A stretch of DNA of 64,000 nucleotides from Harmothoe impar. Lineage: Eukaryota; Annelida; Polychaeta; Phyllodocida; Polynoidae. The stretch is from assembly GCA_947462335.1 (NCBI GenBank), contig OX381721.1, positions 13,467,910 through 13,531,909 of the forward strand. Direction: 5' to 3'. Of this stretch, positions 28,686 to 40,755 are shown one piece after another (the first letter of the stretch is position 1; the number at the start of each line of letters is the position of its first letter). The position numbers were made by a program, and so were the translations under genes. The notes under the pieces were generated by a model. That model searched no databases. It saw only the letters and a list, made by a program, of their open reading frames with translations, and had not been told where the DNA came from.

Positions 28686-31672
28686 AGAGTACTGGGCCAA
28701 TCACCATTGCACTCCCTGCTCTATAAGGGTACTGGGCCAATCACCATTGCGATATAAAGGTACTGGGCCAATCACCATTGCACTCACTGCTCTCTAAGGG
28801 TACTGGGCCAATCACCATTGCACTAACTGCTTTATAAGGGTACTAGGCCAATCACCATTGCGATATAAAGGTACTGGGCCAATCACCATTGCACTCACTG
28901 CTCTCTGAGGGTACTGGGCCAATCACCATTGCATTAACTGCTCTATGAGGGTACTGGGCCAATCACCATTGTGATATCAAGGTACTGGGCCAATCACCAT
29001 CCCAGTGGGCACAAAAATCAGGTCAATGTTGAATCAATGCTGAATCAACATTGAATCAACACTGGGCCAATCACCTTTGCACTCACTGCTCTCTGAGAGT
29101 ACTGGGCCAATCACCATTGCACTTACTGCTCTATGAGGGTACTGGGCCAATCACGATTGCGATATAAAGGTACTGGGCCAATCATCATTGAACTAACTGC
29201 TCTCTAAGGGTACTGGTTCAATCACCATTGCGATATGAAAGTACTGGGCCAATCACCATTGCACTCACTGCTCTCTGAGGGTACTGGGCCAATCACCATT
29301 GCATTAACTGCTCTATGAGGGTACTGGGCCCATCACCATTGCGATATAAAAGAACTGGGCCAATCACCATTGCACTCACTGCTCTCTAAGGGTACTGGGC
29401 CATCACCATTGCGATATAAAGGTACTGGGCCAATCACCATTGCTCTCACTGCTCTCTAGATGTACTGGGCCAATCACCATTGCGATATAAAGGTACTGGG
29501 CCAATCACCATTGCGATATAAAGGTACTGGGCCAATCACCATTGCTCTCACTGCTCTCTAGATGTACTGGGCCAATCACCATTGCACTCACTGCTCCATA
29601 ATGGTGCTGGGCCAATCACCATTACACTCCCTGCTCTCTAAGGGTACTGGGCCAATCACCATTGCACTCACTGCTCTCTGAGGGTACTGGGCCAATCACC
29701 ATTGCATCAACTGCTCTATGAGGGTACTGGGCCAATCACCATTGCGATATAAAAGAACTGGGCCAATCACCATTGCACTCACTGCTCTCTAAGGGTACTG
29801 GGCCAATCACCATTGCGATATAAAGGTACTGGGCCAATCACCATTGCTCTCACTGCTCTCTGAGGGTACTGGGCCAATCACCATTGCATTAACTGCTCTA
29901 TGAGGGTACTGGGCCAATCACCATTGCGATATAAAAGTACTGGGCCAATCACCATTGCACTCACTGCTCTCTAAGGGTACTGGGCCAATCACCATTGCGA
30001 TATAAAGGTACTGGGCCAATCGCCATTGCACTCACTGCCCTCTGAGGGTACTGGGCCAATCATCATTGAACTAACTGCTCTATAAGGGTACTGGGCCAAT
30101 CACCATTGCAATATAAAGGTACTGGGCCAATCACCATTGCACTCACTGGTCTCTAAGAGTACTGGGCCAATCACCTTTGCACTCACTGCTCTCTAAGGGT
30201 ACTGGGCCAATCACCATTGTGATATCAAGGTTCTGGGCCAATCACCATCCCAGTGGGCACAAAAATCAGGTCAATGTTGAATCAACGCTGAATCAACATT
30301 GAATCAACACTGGGCCAATCACCATTGCACTCACTGCTCTCTGAGAGTACTGGGCCCATCACCATTGCACTTACTGCTCTATGAGGGTACTGGGCCAATC
30401 ACCATTGCGATATAAAGGTACTGGGCCAATCACCATTGCACTCACTGCTCTCTGAGGGTACTTGGCCAATCACCATTGCATTAACTGCTCTATGAGGGTA
30501 CTGGTTCAATCACCATTGCGATATAAAGGTACTGGGCCAATCACCATTGCACTCACTGCTCTCTGAGGGTACTGGGCCAATCACCATTGCATTAACTGCT
30601 CTATGAGGGTACTGGGCCAATCACCATTGCGATATAAAAGAACTGGGCCAATCACCATTGCACTCACTGCTCTCTAAGGGTACTGGGCCAATCACCATTG
30701 CGATATAAAGGTACTGGGCCAATCACCATTGCTCTCACTGCTCTCTAAATGTACTGGGCCAATCATCATTACACTCCCTGCTCTCTAAGGGTACTGGGCC
30801 AATCACCATTGTGATATAAAGGTACTGGGCCAATCATCATTGAACTAACTGCTCTATAAGGGTACTGGGCCAATCACCATTGCAATATAAAGGTACTGGG
30901 CCAATCACCATTGCACTCACTGGTCTCTAAGAGTACTGGGCCAATCACCATTGCACTCACTGCTCTCTAAGGGTATTGGGCCAATCACCATTGTGATATC
31001 AAGGTTCTGGGCCAATCACCATCCCAGTGGGCACAAAAATCAGGTCAATGTTGAATCAACGCTGAATCAACATTGAATCAACACTGGGCCAATCACCATT
31101 GCACTCACTGCTCTCTGAGAGTACTGGGCCCATCACCATTGCACTTACTGCTCTATGAGGGTACTGGGCCAATCACCATTGCGATATAAAGGTACTGGGC
31201 CAATCACCATTGCACTCACTGCTCTCTGAGGGTACTTGGCCAATCACCATTGCATTAACTGCTCTATGAGGGTACTGGTTCAATCACCATTGCGATATAA
31301 AGGTACTGGGCCAATCAGCATTGCACTCACTGCTCTCTGAGGGTACTGGGCCAATCACCATTGCATTAACTGCTCTATGAGGGTACTGGGCCAATCACCA
31401 TTGCGATATAAAAGAACTGGGCCAATCACCATTGCACTCACTGCTCTCTAAGGGTACTGGGCCAATCACCATTGCGATATAAAGGTACTGGGCCAATCAC
31501 CATTGCTCTCACTGCTCTCTAAATGTACTGGGCCAATCATCATTACACTCCCTGCTCTCTAAGGGTACTGGGCCAATCACCATTGTGATATAAAGGTACT
31601 GGGCCAATCACCATTGCACTAACTGCTTTATAAGGGTACTGGGCCAATCACCATTGCGATATAAAGGTACTA
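28686..31672. repeat. CCAAT-rich satellite array
   Basis: About 3 kb built from two interchanging modules that share GTACTGGGCCAATCACCATT. One ends TGCACTCACTGCTCTCTAAGG (~41 bp) and the other GCGATATAAAG (~31 bp). An extra 60-bp insert beginning CCCAGTGGGCACAAAAATCA occurs at 29001, 30249 and 31023. The last two intervals are near-identical, giving a 774-bp higher-order unit. Confidence 0.9.
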
Positions 31673-31675
31673 GGG

Positions 31676-31975
31676 CATGTAACAAGTGGACAGGTACACC
31701 TACATGCTATATGTACGCTATATGAGGCGTGCTACAGGTGGACAGGTACACCTATAGGCTATATGAGGCATGTTACAGGTGGACGTGTATGCCTACAGGC
31801 TATATGAGGCGTGCTACAGGTGGACAGGTATGCCTAGATGTTATATGAGGCGTGCTACAGGTGGACAGGTACACCTACATGCTATATGAGGCGTGCTTCA
31901 GGTGGACAGGTATGCCTACAGGCTATATAGGGCATGTAACAAGTGGACAGGTACACCTACATGCTATATGTACGC
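31676..31975. repeat. ~60-bp tandem array (GTGGACAGGTACACCTAC)
   Basis: About five imperfect copies of a unit containing ACAGGTGGACAGGTACACCT and GCTATATGAGGCGTG. Confidence 0.8.
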
Positions 31976-32745
31976 TACCTGAGGTACACCTACAGTCACC
32001 CTACTCACCTGTACGCTACCTGAGGTACACCTACAGTCACCCTACTCACCTGTACCTTACCTGAGGTACACCTACAGTCACTTTACCCACTTGTACGCTA
32101 CCTGAGGTACACCTACATTCACCCTACTCACCTGTACGCTACCTGAGGTCCACACATAGTCTACCTGCACACCTGTACGTTACCTGAGGTACACCTACAG
32201 TCTTCCTACTCACCTATACTCTACCTGAGGTACACCTACGGTCTAGCTGCACACCTGTACTCTACCTGAGGTACATCTATAGTCTACCTGCACACATGCA
32301 CGCTACCTGAGGTACACCTGCAGTCACCCTACTCACCTGTACATTACCTGAGGTACACCTACATTCCCCCTACTCACCTATACGCTACCTGAAGTACATC
32401 TATAGTCTACCTGCACACATGTATGCTACCTGAGGTACACCTGCAGTCACCCTACTCACCTGTAAGCTACCTGAGCTACACGTACAGTCTACCTGCACAC
32501 CTTTATGCTACCTGAGGTACACATACAGTCTACCTGCACACCTGTATGCTACCTGCAGTACACCTACAGTCACTCTTCTCACCTGTACGCTACCTAAGGT
32601 ATACCTACAGTCTACCTGCACACCTGTACACTACCTGGGTACACCTGCAGTCACTCTACTCACCTGTACGGTACCCGAGGTACACCTACGGTTTACCTGT
32701 ACAGCTGTACGGTACCTGAGGTACACCTACGGTCTACCTGCACAC
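31976..32745. repeat. ~41-bp tandem array (CTACCTGAGGTACACCTACAG)
   Basis: About 19 imperfect copies containing CTACCTGAGGTACACCTAC and either CACCCTACTCACCTGTACG or CTACCTGCACACCTGTA. It shares the GGTACACCTAC word with the preceding array, which suggests a common origin. Confidence 0.85.
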
Positions 32746-32826
32746 CTGGGGTATCTTTTTCCTAGAATTCGGCCCAAATTTAGGGTGGTATCCCGCCAAA
32801 AGGGGTCCAATTTTGGCCATTGTAGG

Positions 32827-33180
32827 GAGTGTTAATTTATTAGTTATGGGGGGGGGGTAAAAATTCTGACCCCTCTTGAGGGGGGGTGTAAACATTTAAG
32901 CCCCTTTTTGGCAAAAAAGCCTATGAGTTACTATGGTTCAAAATGGGGGGGGGATTTTTCGGCGAGGGGGGACGCGAAACGTTCCACGCGCTCTCGAGGG
33001 GGGGGCGTAAAAAAATTTCGCCCCTCCACACAAAATCTCACCACCTCCCGTAAAAAGGGGGTCGGTTTTGGCCAATTAAGGGTGGTGTCCCACTAAAAGG
33101 GGGCTGCTTTTTTACGCCAAAAGGGGGGTGTTTTGGTGGAATTTTGTCCCGGTAAAAGCGGTCCAAAATTAGGGTGATAC
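32827..33180. mobile_element. GC-run MITE-derived spacer at the head of higher-order copy 1
   Basis: Begins GGGAGTGTTAATTTATTAG, like the MITE end at 7048, then has poly-G tracts, the words GCCTATGAGTTACTATGG and GGGTGTTTTGGTGGAATTTT, and GATACATGTACGCACATGG before the array. The same spacer returns at 34679 and 36478. Confidence 0.65.
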
Positions 33181-34466
33181 ATGTACGCACATGGTATCCA
33201 AAAATATGAGAGTGCCCCCCCCGGTGTAGGCCTAGCCCATGGTATCCATAAATATGAGAGTGCCCCCCCCGGTGTAGGCCTAGCCCATGGTACCGGTATC
33301 CATAAATATGAGAGTGCCCCCCCCCGGTGTAGGCCTAGCCCATGGTATCCATAAATATGAGAGTGCCCCCCCCCGGTGTAGGCCTAGCCCATGGTATCCA
33401 TAAATATGAGAGTGCCCCCCGGTGTAGGCCTAGCCCATGGTATCCAAAAATATGAGAGTACCCCCCCCGGTGTAGGCCTAGCCCATGGTATCCATAAATA
33501 TGAGAGTGCCCCCCCGGTGTAGGCCTAGCCCATGGTATCCATAAATATGAGAGGGCCCCCCCCGGTGTAGGCCTAGCCCATGGTACCGGTATCCATAAAT
33601 ATGAGAGTGCCCCCCCCCGGTGTAGGCCTAGCCCATGGTATCCATAAATATGAGAGGCCCCCCCCCGGTGTAGGCCTAGCCCATGGTACCAGTATCCATA
33701 AATATGAGAGTGCCCCCCCCGGTGTAGGCCTAGCTCATGGTATCCATAAATATGAGAGCCCCCCCCCCCCGGTGTAGGCCTAGCCCATGGTACCGGTATC
33801 CATAAATATGAGAGTGCTCCCCCCCCGGTGTAGGCCTAGCCCATGGTATCCATAAATATGAGAGTGCCCCCCCCCGGTGTAGGCCTAGCCCATGGTATCC
33901 ATAAATATGAGAGTGCCCCCCCGGTGTAGGCCTAGCCCATGGTATCCATAAATATGAGAGGGCCCCCCCGGTGTAGGCCTAGCCCATGGTACCGGTATCC
34001 ATAAATATGAGAGTGCCCCCCCCCCGGTGTAGGCCTAGCCCATGGTATCCATAAATATGAGAGCCCCCCCCCCCGGTGTAGGCCTAGCCCATGGTACCAG
34101 TATCCATAAATATGAGAGTGCCCCCCCCCCCCCGGTGTAGGCCTAGCCCATGGTATCCATAAATATGAGAGCCCCCCCCCCCGGTGTAGGCCTAGCCCAT
34201 GGTACCGGTATCCATAAATATGAGAGTGCTCCCCCCCCGGTGTAGGCCTAGCCAATGGTATCCATAAATATGAGAGTGCCCCCCCCCCGGTGTAGGCCTA
34301 GCCCATGGTATCCATAAATATGAGAGTGCCCCCCCCCGGTGTAGGCCTAGCCCATGGTATCCATAAATATGAGAGTGCCCCCCCCCCGGTGTAAGCCTAG
34401 CCCATGGTATCCATAAATATGAGAGTGCCCCCCCCCCGGTGTAGGCCTAGCCCATGGTATCCATAA
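33181..34466. repeat. 49-bp satellite, higher-order copy 1
   Basis: Tandem units containing ATGGTATCCATAAATATGAG, AGTGCCCCCCC and GGTGTAGGCCTAGCCC. Length varies because the C run has 6-17 residues and because some units carry an extra ACCGGT or ACCAGT hexamer. Confidence 0.95.
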
Positions 34467-36266
34467 GGGAGTGATCATTTTTTAACAACAAGGGGGTCAA
34501 AAATTTTTACCCCCCCCCCCCCTTAGGGTCGAAAATCGGCTCGCGCGCGGGCCCTTTGAAGCATAGTAACGCGCGGGCTTTTTGGCTCAAAATAGGTTAA
34601 ATTATATTGCCCCCTCCCCAAGAGGGGTCCAATTTTTTTTGCCCCCCCGGTCAAGGGGTCCAAATTTTTGAGGGGGGGTGTAAACATTTAAGCCCCTTTT
34701 TGGCAAAAAAGCCTATGAGTTACTATGGTTCAAAATGGGGGGGGGATTTTTCGGCGAGGGGGGACGCGAAACGTTCCATGCGCTCTCGAGGGGGGGGCGT
34801 AAAAAAATTTCGCCCCTCCACACAAAATCTCACCACCTCCCGTAAAAAGGGGGTCGGTTTTGGCCAATTAAGGGTGGTGTCCCACTAAAAGGGGGCTGCT
34901 TTTTTACGCCAAAAGGGGGGTGTTTTGGTGGAATTTTGTCCCGGTAAAAGCGGTCCAAAATTAGGGTGATACATGTACGCACATGGTATCCAAAAATATG
35001 AGAGTGCCCCCCCCGGTGTAGGCCTAGCCCATGGTATCCATAAATATGAGAGTGCCCCCCCCGGTGTAGGCCTAGCCCATGGTACCGGTATCCATAAATA
35101 TGAGAGTGCCCCCCCCGGTGTAGGCCTAGCCCATGGTATCCATAAATATGAGAGTGCCCCCCCCCGGTGTAGGCCTAGCCCATGGTATCCATAAATATGA
35201 GAGTGCCCCCCGGTGTAGGCCTAGCCCATGGTATCCAAAAATATGAGAGTACCCCCCCCGGTGTAGGCCTAGCCCATGGTATCCATAAATATGAGAGTGC
35301 CCCCCCGGTGTAGGCCTAGCCCATGGTATCCATAAATATGAGAGGGCCCCCCCCGGTGTAGGCCTAGCCCATGGTACCGGTATCCATAAATATGAGAGTG
35401 CCCCCCCCCGGTGTAGGCCTAGCCCATGGTATCCATAAATATGAGAGGCCCCCCCCCGGTGTAGGCCTAGCCCATGGTACCAGTATCCATAAATATGAGA
35501 GTGCCCCCCCCCCGGTGTAGGCCTAGCTCATGGTATCCATAAATATGAGAGCCCCCCCCCCCGGTGTAGGCCTAGCCCATGGTACCGGTATCCATAAATA
35601 TGAGAGTGCTCCCCCCCCGGTGTAGGCCTAGCCCATGGTATCCATAAATATGAGAGTGCCCCCCCCCGGTGTAGGCCTAGCCCATGGTATCCATAAATAT
35701 GAGAGTGCCCCCCCGGTGTAGGCCTAGCCCATGGTATCCATAAATATGAGAGGGCCCCCCCGGTGTAGGCCTAGCCCATGGTACCGGTATCCATAAATAT
35801 GAGAGTGCCCCCCCCCGGTGTAGGCCTAGCCCATGGTATCCATAAATATGAGAGGCCCCCCCCCTGGTGTAGGCCTAGCCCATGGTACCAGTATCCATAA
35901 ATATGAGAGTGCCCCCCCCCCCCCCGGTGTAGGCCTAGCCCATGGTATCCATAAATATGAGAGCTCCCCCCCCCGGTGTAGGCCTAGCCCATGGTACCGG
36001 TATCCATAAATATGAGAGTGCTCCCCCCCCCGGTGTAGGCCTAGCCCATGGTATCCATAAATATGAGAGTGCCCCCCCCCCGGTGTAGGCCTAGCCCATG
36101 GTATCCATAAATATGAGAGTGCCCCCCCCCCCCCGGTGTAGGCCTAGCCCATGGTATCCATAAATATGAGAGTGCCCCCCCCCCCCGGTGTAAGCCTAGC
36201 CCATGGTATCCATAAATATGAGAGTGCCCCCCCCCCGGTGTAGGCCTAGCCCATGGTATCCATAAG
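34467..36266. repeat. ~1.8-kb higher-order copy 2 (spacer plus 49-bp satellite)
   Basis: The spacer word TAAACATTTAAGCCCC is at 32889, 34681 and 36480 (steps of 1792 and 1799 bp). The order of unit variants (plain, ACCGGT-bearing, GGCCC-type) in copy 2 follows copy 1, apart from a few C-run lengths, so whole 1.8-kb blocks were duplicated. Confidence 0.9.
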
Positions 36267-38058
36267 GGAGTGATCATTTTTTAACAACAAGGGGGTCAAA
36301 AATTTTTACCCCCCCCCCCCCTTAGGGTCGAAAATCGGCTCGCGCGCGGGCCCTTTGAAGCATAGTAACGCGCGGGCTTTTTGGCTCAAAATAGGTTAAA
36401 TTATATTGCCCCCTCCCCAAGAGGGGTCCAATTTTTTTTGCCCCCCCGGTCAAGGGGTCCAAATTTTTGAGGGGGGGTGTAAACATTTAAGCCCCTTTTT
36501 GGCAAAAAAGCCTATGAGTTACTATGGTTCAAAATGGGGGGGGGATTTTTCGGCGAGGGGGGACGCGAAACGTTCCATGCGCTCTCGAGGGGGGGGCGTA
36601 AAAAAATTTCGCCCCTCCACACAAAATCTCACCACCTCCCGTAAAAAGGGGGTCGGTTTTGGCCAATTAAGGGTGGTGTCCCACTAAAAGGGGGCTGCTT
36701 TTTTACGCCAAAAGGGGGGTGTTTTGGTGGAATTTTGTCCCGGTAAAAGCGGTCCAAAATTAGGGTGATACATGTACGCACATGGTATCCAAAAATATGA
36801 GAGTGCCCCCCCCGGTGTAGGCCTAGCCCATGGTATCCATAAATATGAGAGTGCCCCCCCCGGTGTAGGCCTAGCCCATGGTACCGGTATCCATAAATAT
36901 GAGAGTGCCCCCCCCGGTGTAGGCCTAGCCCATGGTATCCATAAATATGAGAGTGCCCCCCCCCGGTGTAGGCCTAGCCCATGGTATCCATAAATATGAG
37001 AGTGCCCCCCGGTGTAGGCCTAGCCCATGGTATCCAAAAATATGAGAGTACCCCCCCCGGTGTAGGCCTAGCCCATGGTATCCATAAATATGAGAGTGCC
37101 CCCCCGGTGTAGGCCTAGCCCATGGTATCCATAAATATGAGAGGGCCCCCCCCGGTGTAGGCCTAGCCCATGGTACCGGTATCCATAAATATGAGAGTGC
37201 CCCCCCCCGGTGTAGGCCTAGCCCATGGTATCCATAAATATGAGAGGCCCCCCCCCGGTGTAGGCCTAGCCCATGGTACCAGTATCCATAAATATGAGAG
37301 TGCCCCCCCCCGGTGTAGGCCTAGCTCATGGTATCCATAAATATGAGAGCCCCCCCCCCCGGTGTAGGCCTAGCCCATGGTACCGGTATCCATAAATATG
37401 AGAGTGCTCCCCCCCCGGTGTAGGCCTAGCCCATGGTATCCATAAATATGAGAGTGCCCCCCCCCGGTGTAGGCCTAGCCCATGGTATCCATAAATATGA
37501 GAGTGCCCCCCCGGTGTAGGCCTAGCCCATGGTATCCATAAATATGAGAGGGCCCCCCCGGTGTAGGCCTAGCCCATGGTACCGGTATCCATAAATATGA
37601 GAGTGCCCCCCCCCCGGTGTAGGCCTAGCCCATGGTATCCATAAATATGAGAGGCCCCCCCCCTGGTGTAGGCCTAGCCCATGGTACCAGTATCCATAAA
37701 TATGAGAGTGCCCCCCCCCCCCGGTGTAGGCCTAGCCCATGGTATCCATAAATATGAGAGCTCCCCCCCCCGGTGTAGGCCTAGCCCATGGTACCGGTAT
37801 CCATAAATATGAGAGTGCTCCCCCCCCCGGTGTAGGCCTAGCCCATGGTATCCATAAATATGAGAGTGCCCCCCCCCCGGTGTAGGCCTAGCCCATGGTA
37901 TCCATAAATATGAGAGTGCCCCCCCCCCCGGTGTAGGCCTAGCCCATGGTATCCATAAATATGAGAGTGCCCCCCCCCCCGGTGTAAGCCTAGCCCATGG
38001 TATCCATAAATATGAGAGTGCCCCCCCCCCGGTGTAGGCCTAGCCCATGGTATCCATA
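36267..38058. repeat. ~1.8-kb higher-order copy 3
   Basis: As copy 2, again with the MITE-derived spacer first (GGGAGTGATCATTTTTTAAC at 36268) and the same sequence of unit variants. Confidence 0.9.
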
Positions 38059-38277
38059 AGGGAGTGATCATTTTTTAACAACAAGGGGGTCAAAAATTTT
38101 TACTCCCCCCCCCCCCCTTAGGGTCGAAAATCGGCTCACGCGCGGGCCCTTTGAAGCATAGTAACGCGCGGGCTTTTTGGCTCAAAATAGGTTAAATTAT
38201 ATTGCCCCCTCCCCAAGAGGGGTCCAATTTTTTTTGCCCCCCCGGTCAAGGGGTCCAAATTTTTTTGCCCCCCCCCA
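38059..38277. mobile_element. Fourth, truncated GC-run spacer
   Basis: GGGAGTGATCATTTTTTAAC, the GGTCGAAAATCGGCTC word and GAAGCATAGTAACGCGCGGG repeat the spacer start. It then stops, and no fifth satellite block follows. The left side sits in the satellite word CCATAA. Confidence 0.6.
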
Positions 38278-38552
38278 CATTAAGGCGAGTTCTGTACCAA
38301 CAAGCCACCCCTGCTCCTCGTGTGTTTGTTGTCAAACAAGAGGTCACGGCATTCGCCGCACGCAGCTGGTTTTGGCAGTTTTTTTGTAAACTCTTACCCC
38401 CCAGCCCCCCTCCCCCCCCCCCCCCCCCCCCCGACATGAAATCGAATTCTGTATCAACAAGCCTGCCCGGCTCCTCGTGTGTTTGTTGTCAAGAAAGGAG
38501 GTCACGGCAGCCGCCGCGCGCAGCGCGGCGGCTGCCGTGACCTCCTTTCTTG
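38278..38552. repeat. Diverged ~90-bp duplication ending in a perfect hairpin
   Basis: Two related segments (38284-38370 and 38445-38525) share TCTGTA-CAACAAGCC, CTCCTCGTGTGTTTGTTGTC and AGGTCACGGCA words and are separated by a poly-C tract. The second runs into an exact 30-bp inverted repeat (38490-38519 and 38523-38552, 3-nt loop). Confidence 0.75.
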
Positions 38553-39506
38553 ATTGTTATCTGTGATTGGCGTACACGAAATGTGCGCCGAGGATAGTCT
38601 TAGTCTAAGACTCCACCTAAGCTAGTTGCATACTGATCGGATTCTACCAGTTTGAGGCGGGAAACAACACTCCCGACTCGCCACCTGGTGTTCAGCACCC
38701 GCAACTTTCTCAAAACTCTGGCAGGAGAGCGTCGGCAAAAACACAAAAACCGACAATCTGTTTGGAGAATTTTGACACGTGACCTGCAGACAGCGTCGAC
38801 GACAAAATGGCGAATTTCAAGACGTAACATTGTCTGCAGTTATTCGCCAATAACTCTAGTTATCAAACTAGCTACGATTCAAGACTTTTGGAAAATAGGT
38901 ATCAAGAAGGATCAACCATCGAGCATCTGATTCGGCCCTCGTTGTTTGAGCGGCTGAAGTCATGTCGTCCTTTATGTTTGTCCTAAGCGTCATTTTCGGT
39001 AAGTTGTCCCTACGGCATGTTACGGCTACGTCATAAACAAGTGTCAAGTCAATCATGTTTTGAGCAGGCACGTTTTAAGTACCCCTGGCCTAGTTCAGCC
39101 CTATGTGCTTCAACTTAGGTTTACTCCCACTTTCGTTCTATAAATTTTCACCCGTCAAGCTCATTCCCTATTAGTAGTTAGCTATGTGTACATAAATATT
39201 AGGCCTATGAGTACTATTGAACAATTGAACATGGCCATGATGGGAGGTGGGTGGGTGTACTGTGAGTGTGAGTCTGTGCCATGAGTAGCCACACTTTAAA
39301 AAAAGTCTATTTCCGGTGGAGCGGGCGGGTGACTTTTTTTTCCCAAATCTACCCGCCCGCATTTTTTTTTATTTTATTTTTTTGTCAGTGGCCAATTTTT
39401 TTTTTTTTTTTTTGGCCCAATTTTTTCTTTCTCGGCGGCGGTTCCATAATCCATAGGTATTGGGATAAAACGGCCTAACACCCAGCTTTCATTTGATGCC
39501 AAACAA
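38553..39506. other. Unique DNA between satellites
   Basis: Non-repetitive sequence with moderate GC up to about 39120, then AT-rich with long T tracts at 39330-39430. A very short upstream ORF (MANFKT, 38804) and the exon candidate at 38962 are the only coding-like signals. Confidence 0.5.
38962..38998 (+). CDS. Possible first exon with a signal-peptide start
   Basis: ATG 38962 encodes MSSFMFVLSVIF, a hydrophobic stretch typical of the start of a secretory signal, and runs directly into TTTTCG|GTAAGT, a strong splice donor. Any continuation would have to lie inside or beyond the satellite array, so this cannot be confirmed here. It may be chance. Confidence 0.25.
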
Positions 39507-39976
39507 GGTGGTACCACCCTAAATCCGCCACTTCCGGGTAGAATGGCCAAATAGTCCCTCAGAAAATTAATTATTTTTGGGAATTCGGACCTCAGGGTGG
39601 GGGTAAAAGTATTAAATGTATGCTTATTTGGGATCAGAGTAATCTGGAGGTGTTTGTTTATAGTCCAGGCTAAATATTTTATTGGTACCATGTAAACAGT
39701 GGAGGGTTATGGGGGTGAAACGGCCATATATAGTATTCATACACTGCTTAGGTCTCATGGCACAAAATCAATGTCCTGGTTTCCATGGCGATTTATACTA
39801 AATCTAGGCTGACTTTTTTATTTTGGGCCTATTGTGTAATTTTCTCCATTTCAATAGCTAAAATATGGTATATTTGGCTTAGCTCTCAGGGAATTTTAAG
39901 TATTTCAAATATTAGACCCAAGGTGTGTGACGTTGATTTTTCCGAGGCCCGACTAGGCATTTAGGGTGGTACCACC
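39507..39976. mobile_element. M element, leftmost copy (TTAA-type MITE)
   Basis: 470 bp with perfect 18-bp terminal inverted repeats GGTGGTACCACCCTAAAT and ATTTAGGGTGGTACCACC; the outer 12 bp are themselves a palindrome. The right flank is TTAA; this copy alone lacks TTAA on the left (AACAA instead), marking the array edge. The other M copies start at 40793, 42079, 43365, 44651, 46749, 48035, 49321, 50607, 51893, 53991, 55277, 56563, 57849, 59947, 61233 and 63335. TTAA targeting is the signature of piggyBac-type transposases. No transposase is encoded. Confidence 0.8.
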
Positions 39977-40352
39977 TTAACAGTAGAGAAATTCTGACAA
40001 AAGTAGGCGAAAGAAGCTCAAATTTTAACCCGTTTCCCCCTTTTTCTGTCAACAATTGTTAATTGTTGGTGCAGTACACTGCTCATATTTGAATATAAAC
40101 ATCTAAAATTACATATTTTCATGGATTTGACCAAGGAATGTTCCAATTTTCTCAAAAAATTGACCTCAAAAGCAGGCGTCTGCTTCGATCGCCATCAATG
40201 GCGCCCGGAAAATATTTCCACGTCCTCACAAAATTTGACAAAAAATGGGATTTTTTAGAGTCCACATAGCAGTTTTAGTATCAAATGTCGGGGTATTGTA
40301 TCATGCAACAGGTTAAGCATCAAATATATGACAATTCCATTGGTTGTTATGG

Positions 40353-40366
40353 GTTGCCATGGCAAC
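40353..40366. promoter_or_regulatory. X-box palindrome in H (site 1)
   Basis: GTTGCCATGGCAAC fits the RFX X-box consensus GTHNYYATRRNAAC at every position and is a perfect palindrome. It recurs in each H unit at the same offset (372 bp into the unit). Confidence 0.5.
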
Positions 40367-40755
40367 CAAACAACATATTATCTTACTTTAGGGCCTATTT
40401 TGGGCCCAAAACAGCGATTTTGGCCCCAAAATGACCATTTTTGGGCATTCTCATGGGTTTTGGTTGTTTCCCTAACTTCCTGAGAGCTTAGTGGGCCTAG
40501 CAAGCTTAATATAGATGTCATTTGCTGCAGTTAGAGGTATGTTGGACATATTAAAGTCAGGCCCGATTTTTGTCCACGACCGATTGAAAAATTGTGTCAG
40601 AAACCCGGACATTTTGAGCAGATTTTTGTCGCTGCATGCCTGACCATGGCCTAGTTTAGCCCAAATTACTAAGAAAGTAGGGTTATTAGGCATATTTTGG
40701 GGTTTATTTATGACTTAGGGTATCAAATAGCTTCTATTTATGAAGGAATTATCTG

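Noticed and set aside
33181..38058. CRISPR-like look of short repeats with variable C-run spacers
   Set aside because: The 'spacers' are homopolymer-length variants of the same unit, the sequence is eukaryotic, and no cas genes are present.
32908..38389. Small ORFs of 60-110 codons in the 1.8-kb blocks
   Set aside because: They repeat with the blocks, are Pro/Gly/His-rich products of the 49-bp unit, and shift frame with C-run length.
39330..39430. Poly-T tracts as a retrogene or LINE tail
   Set aside because: No coding sequence or target duplication is visible next to them.
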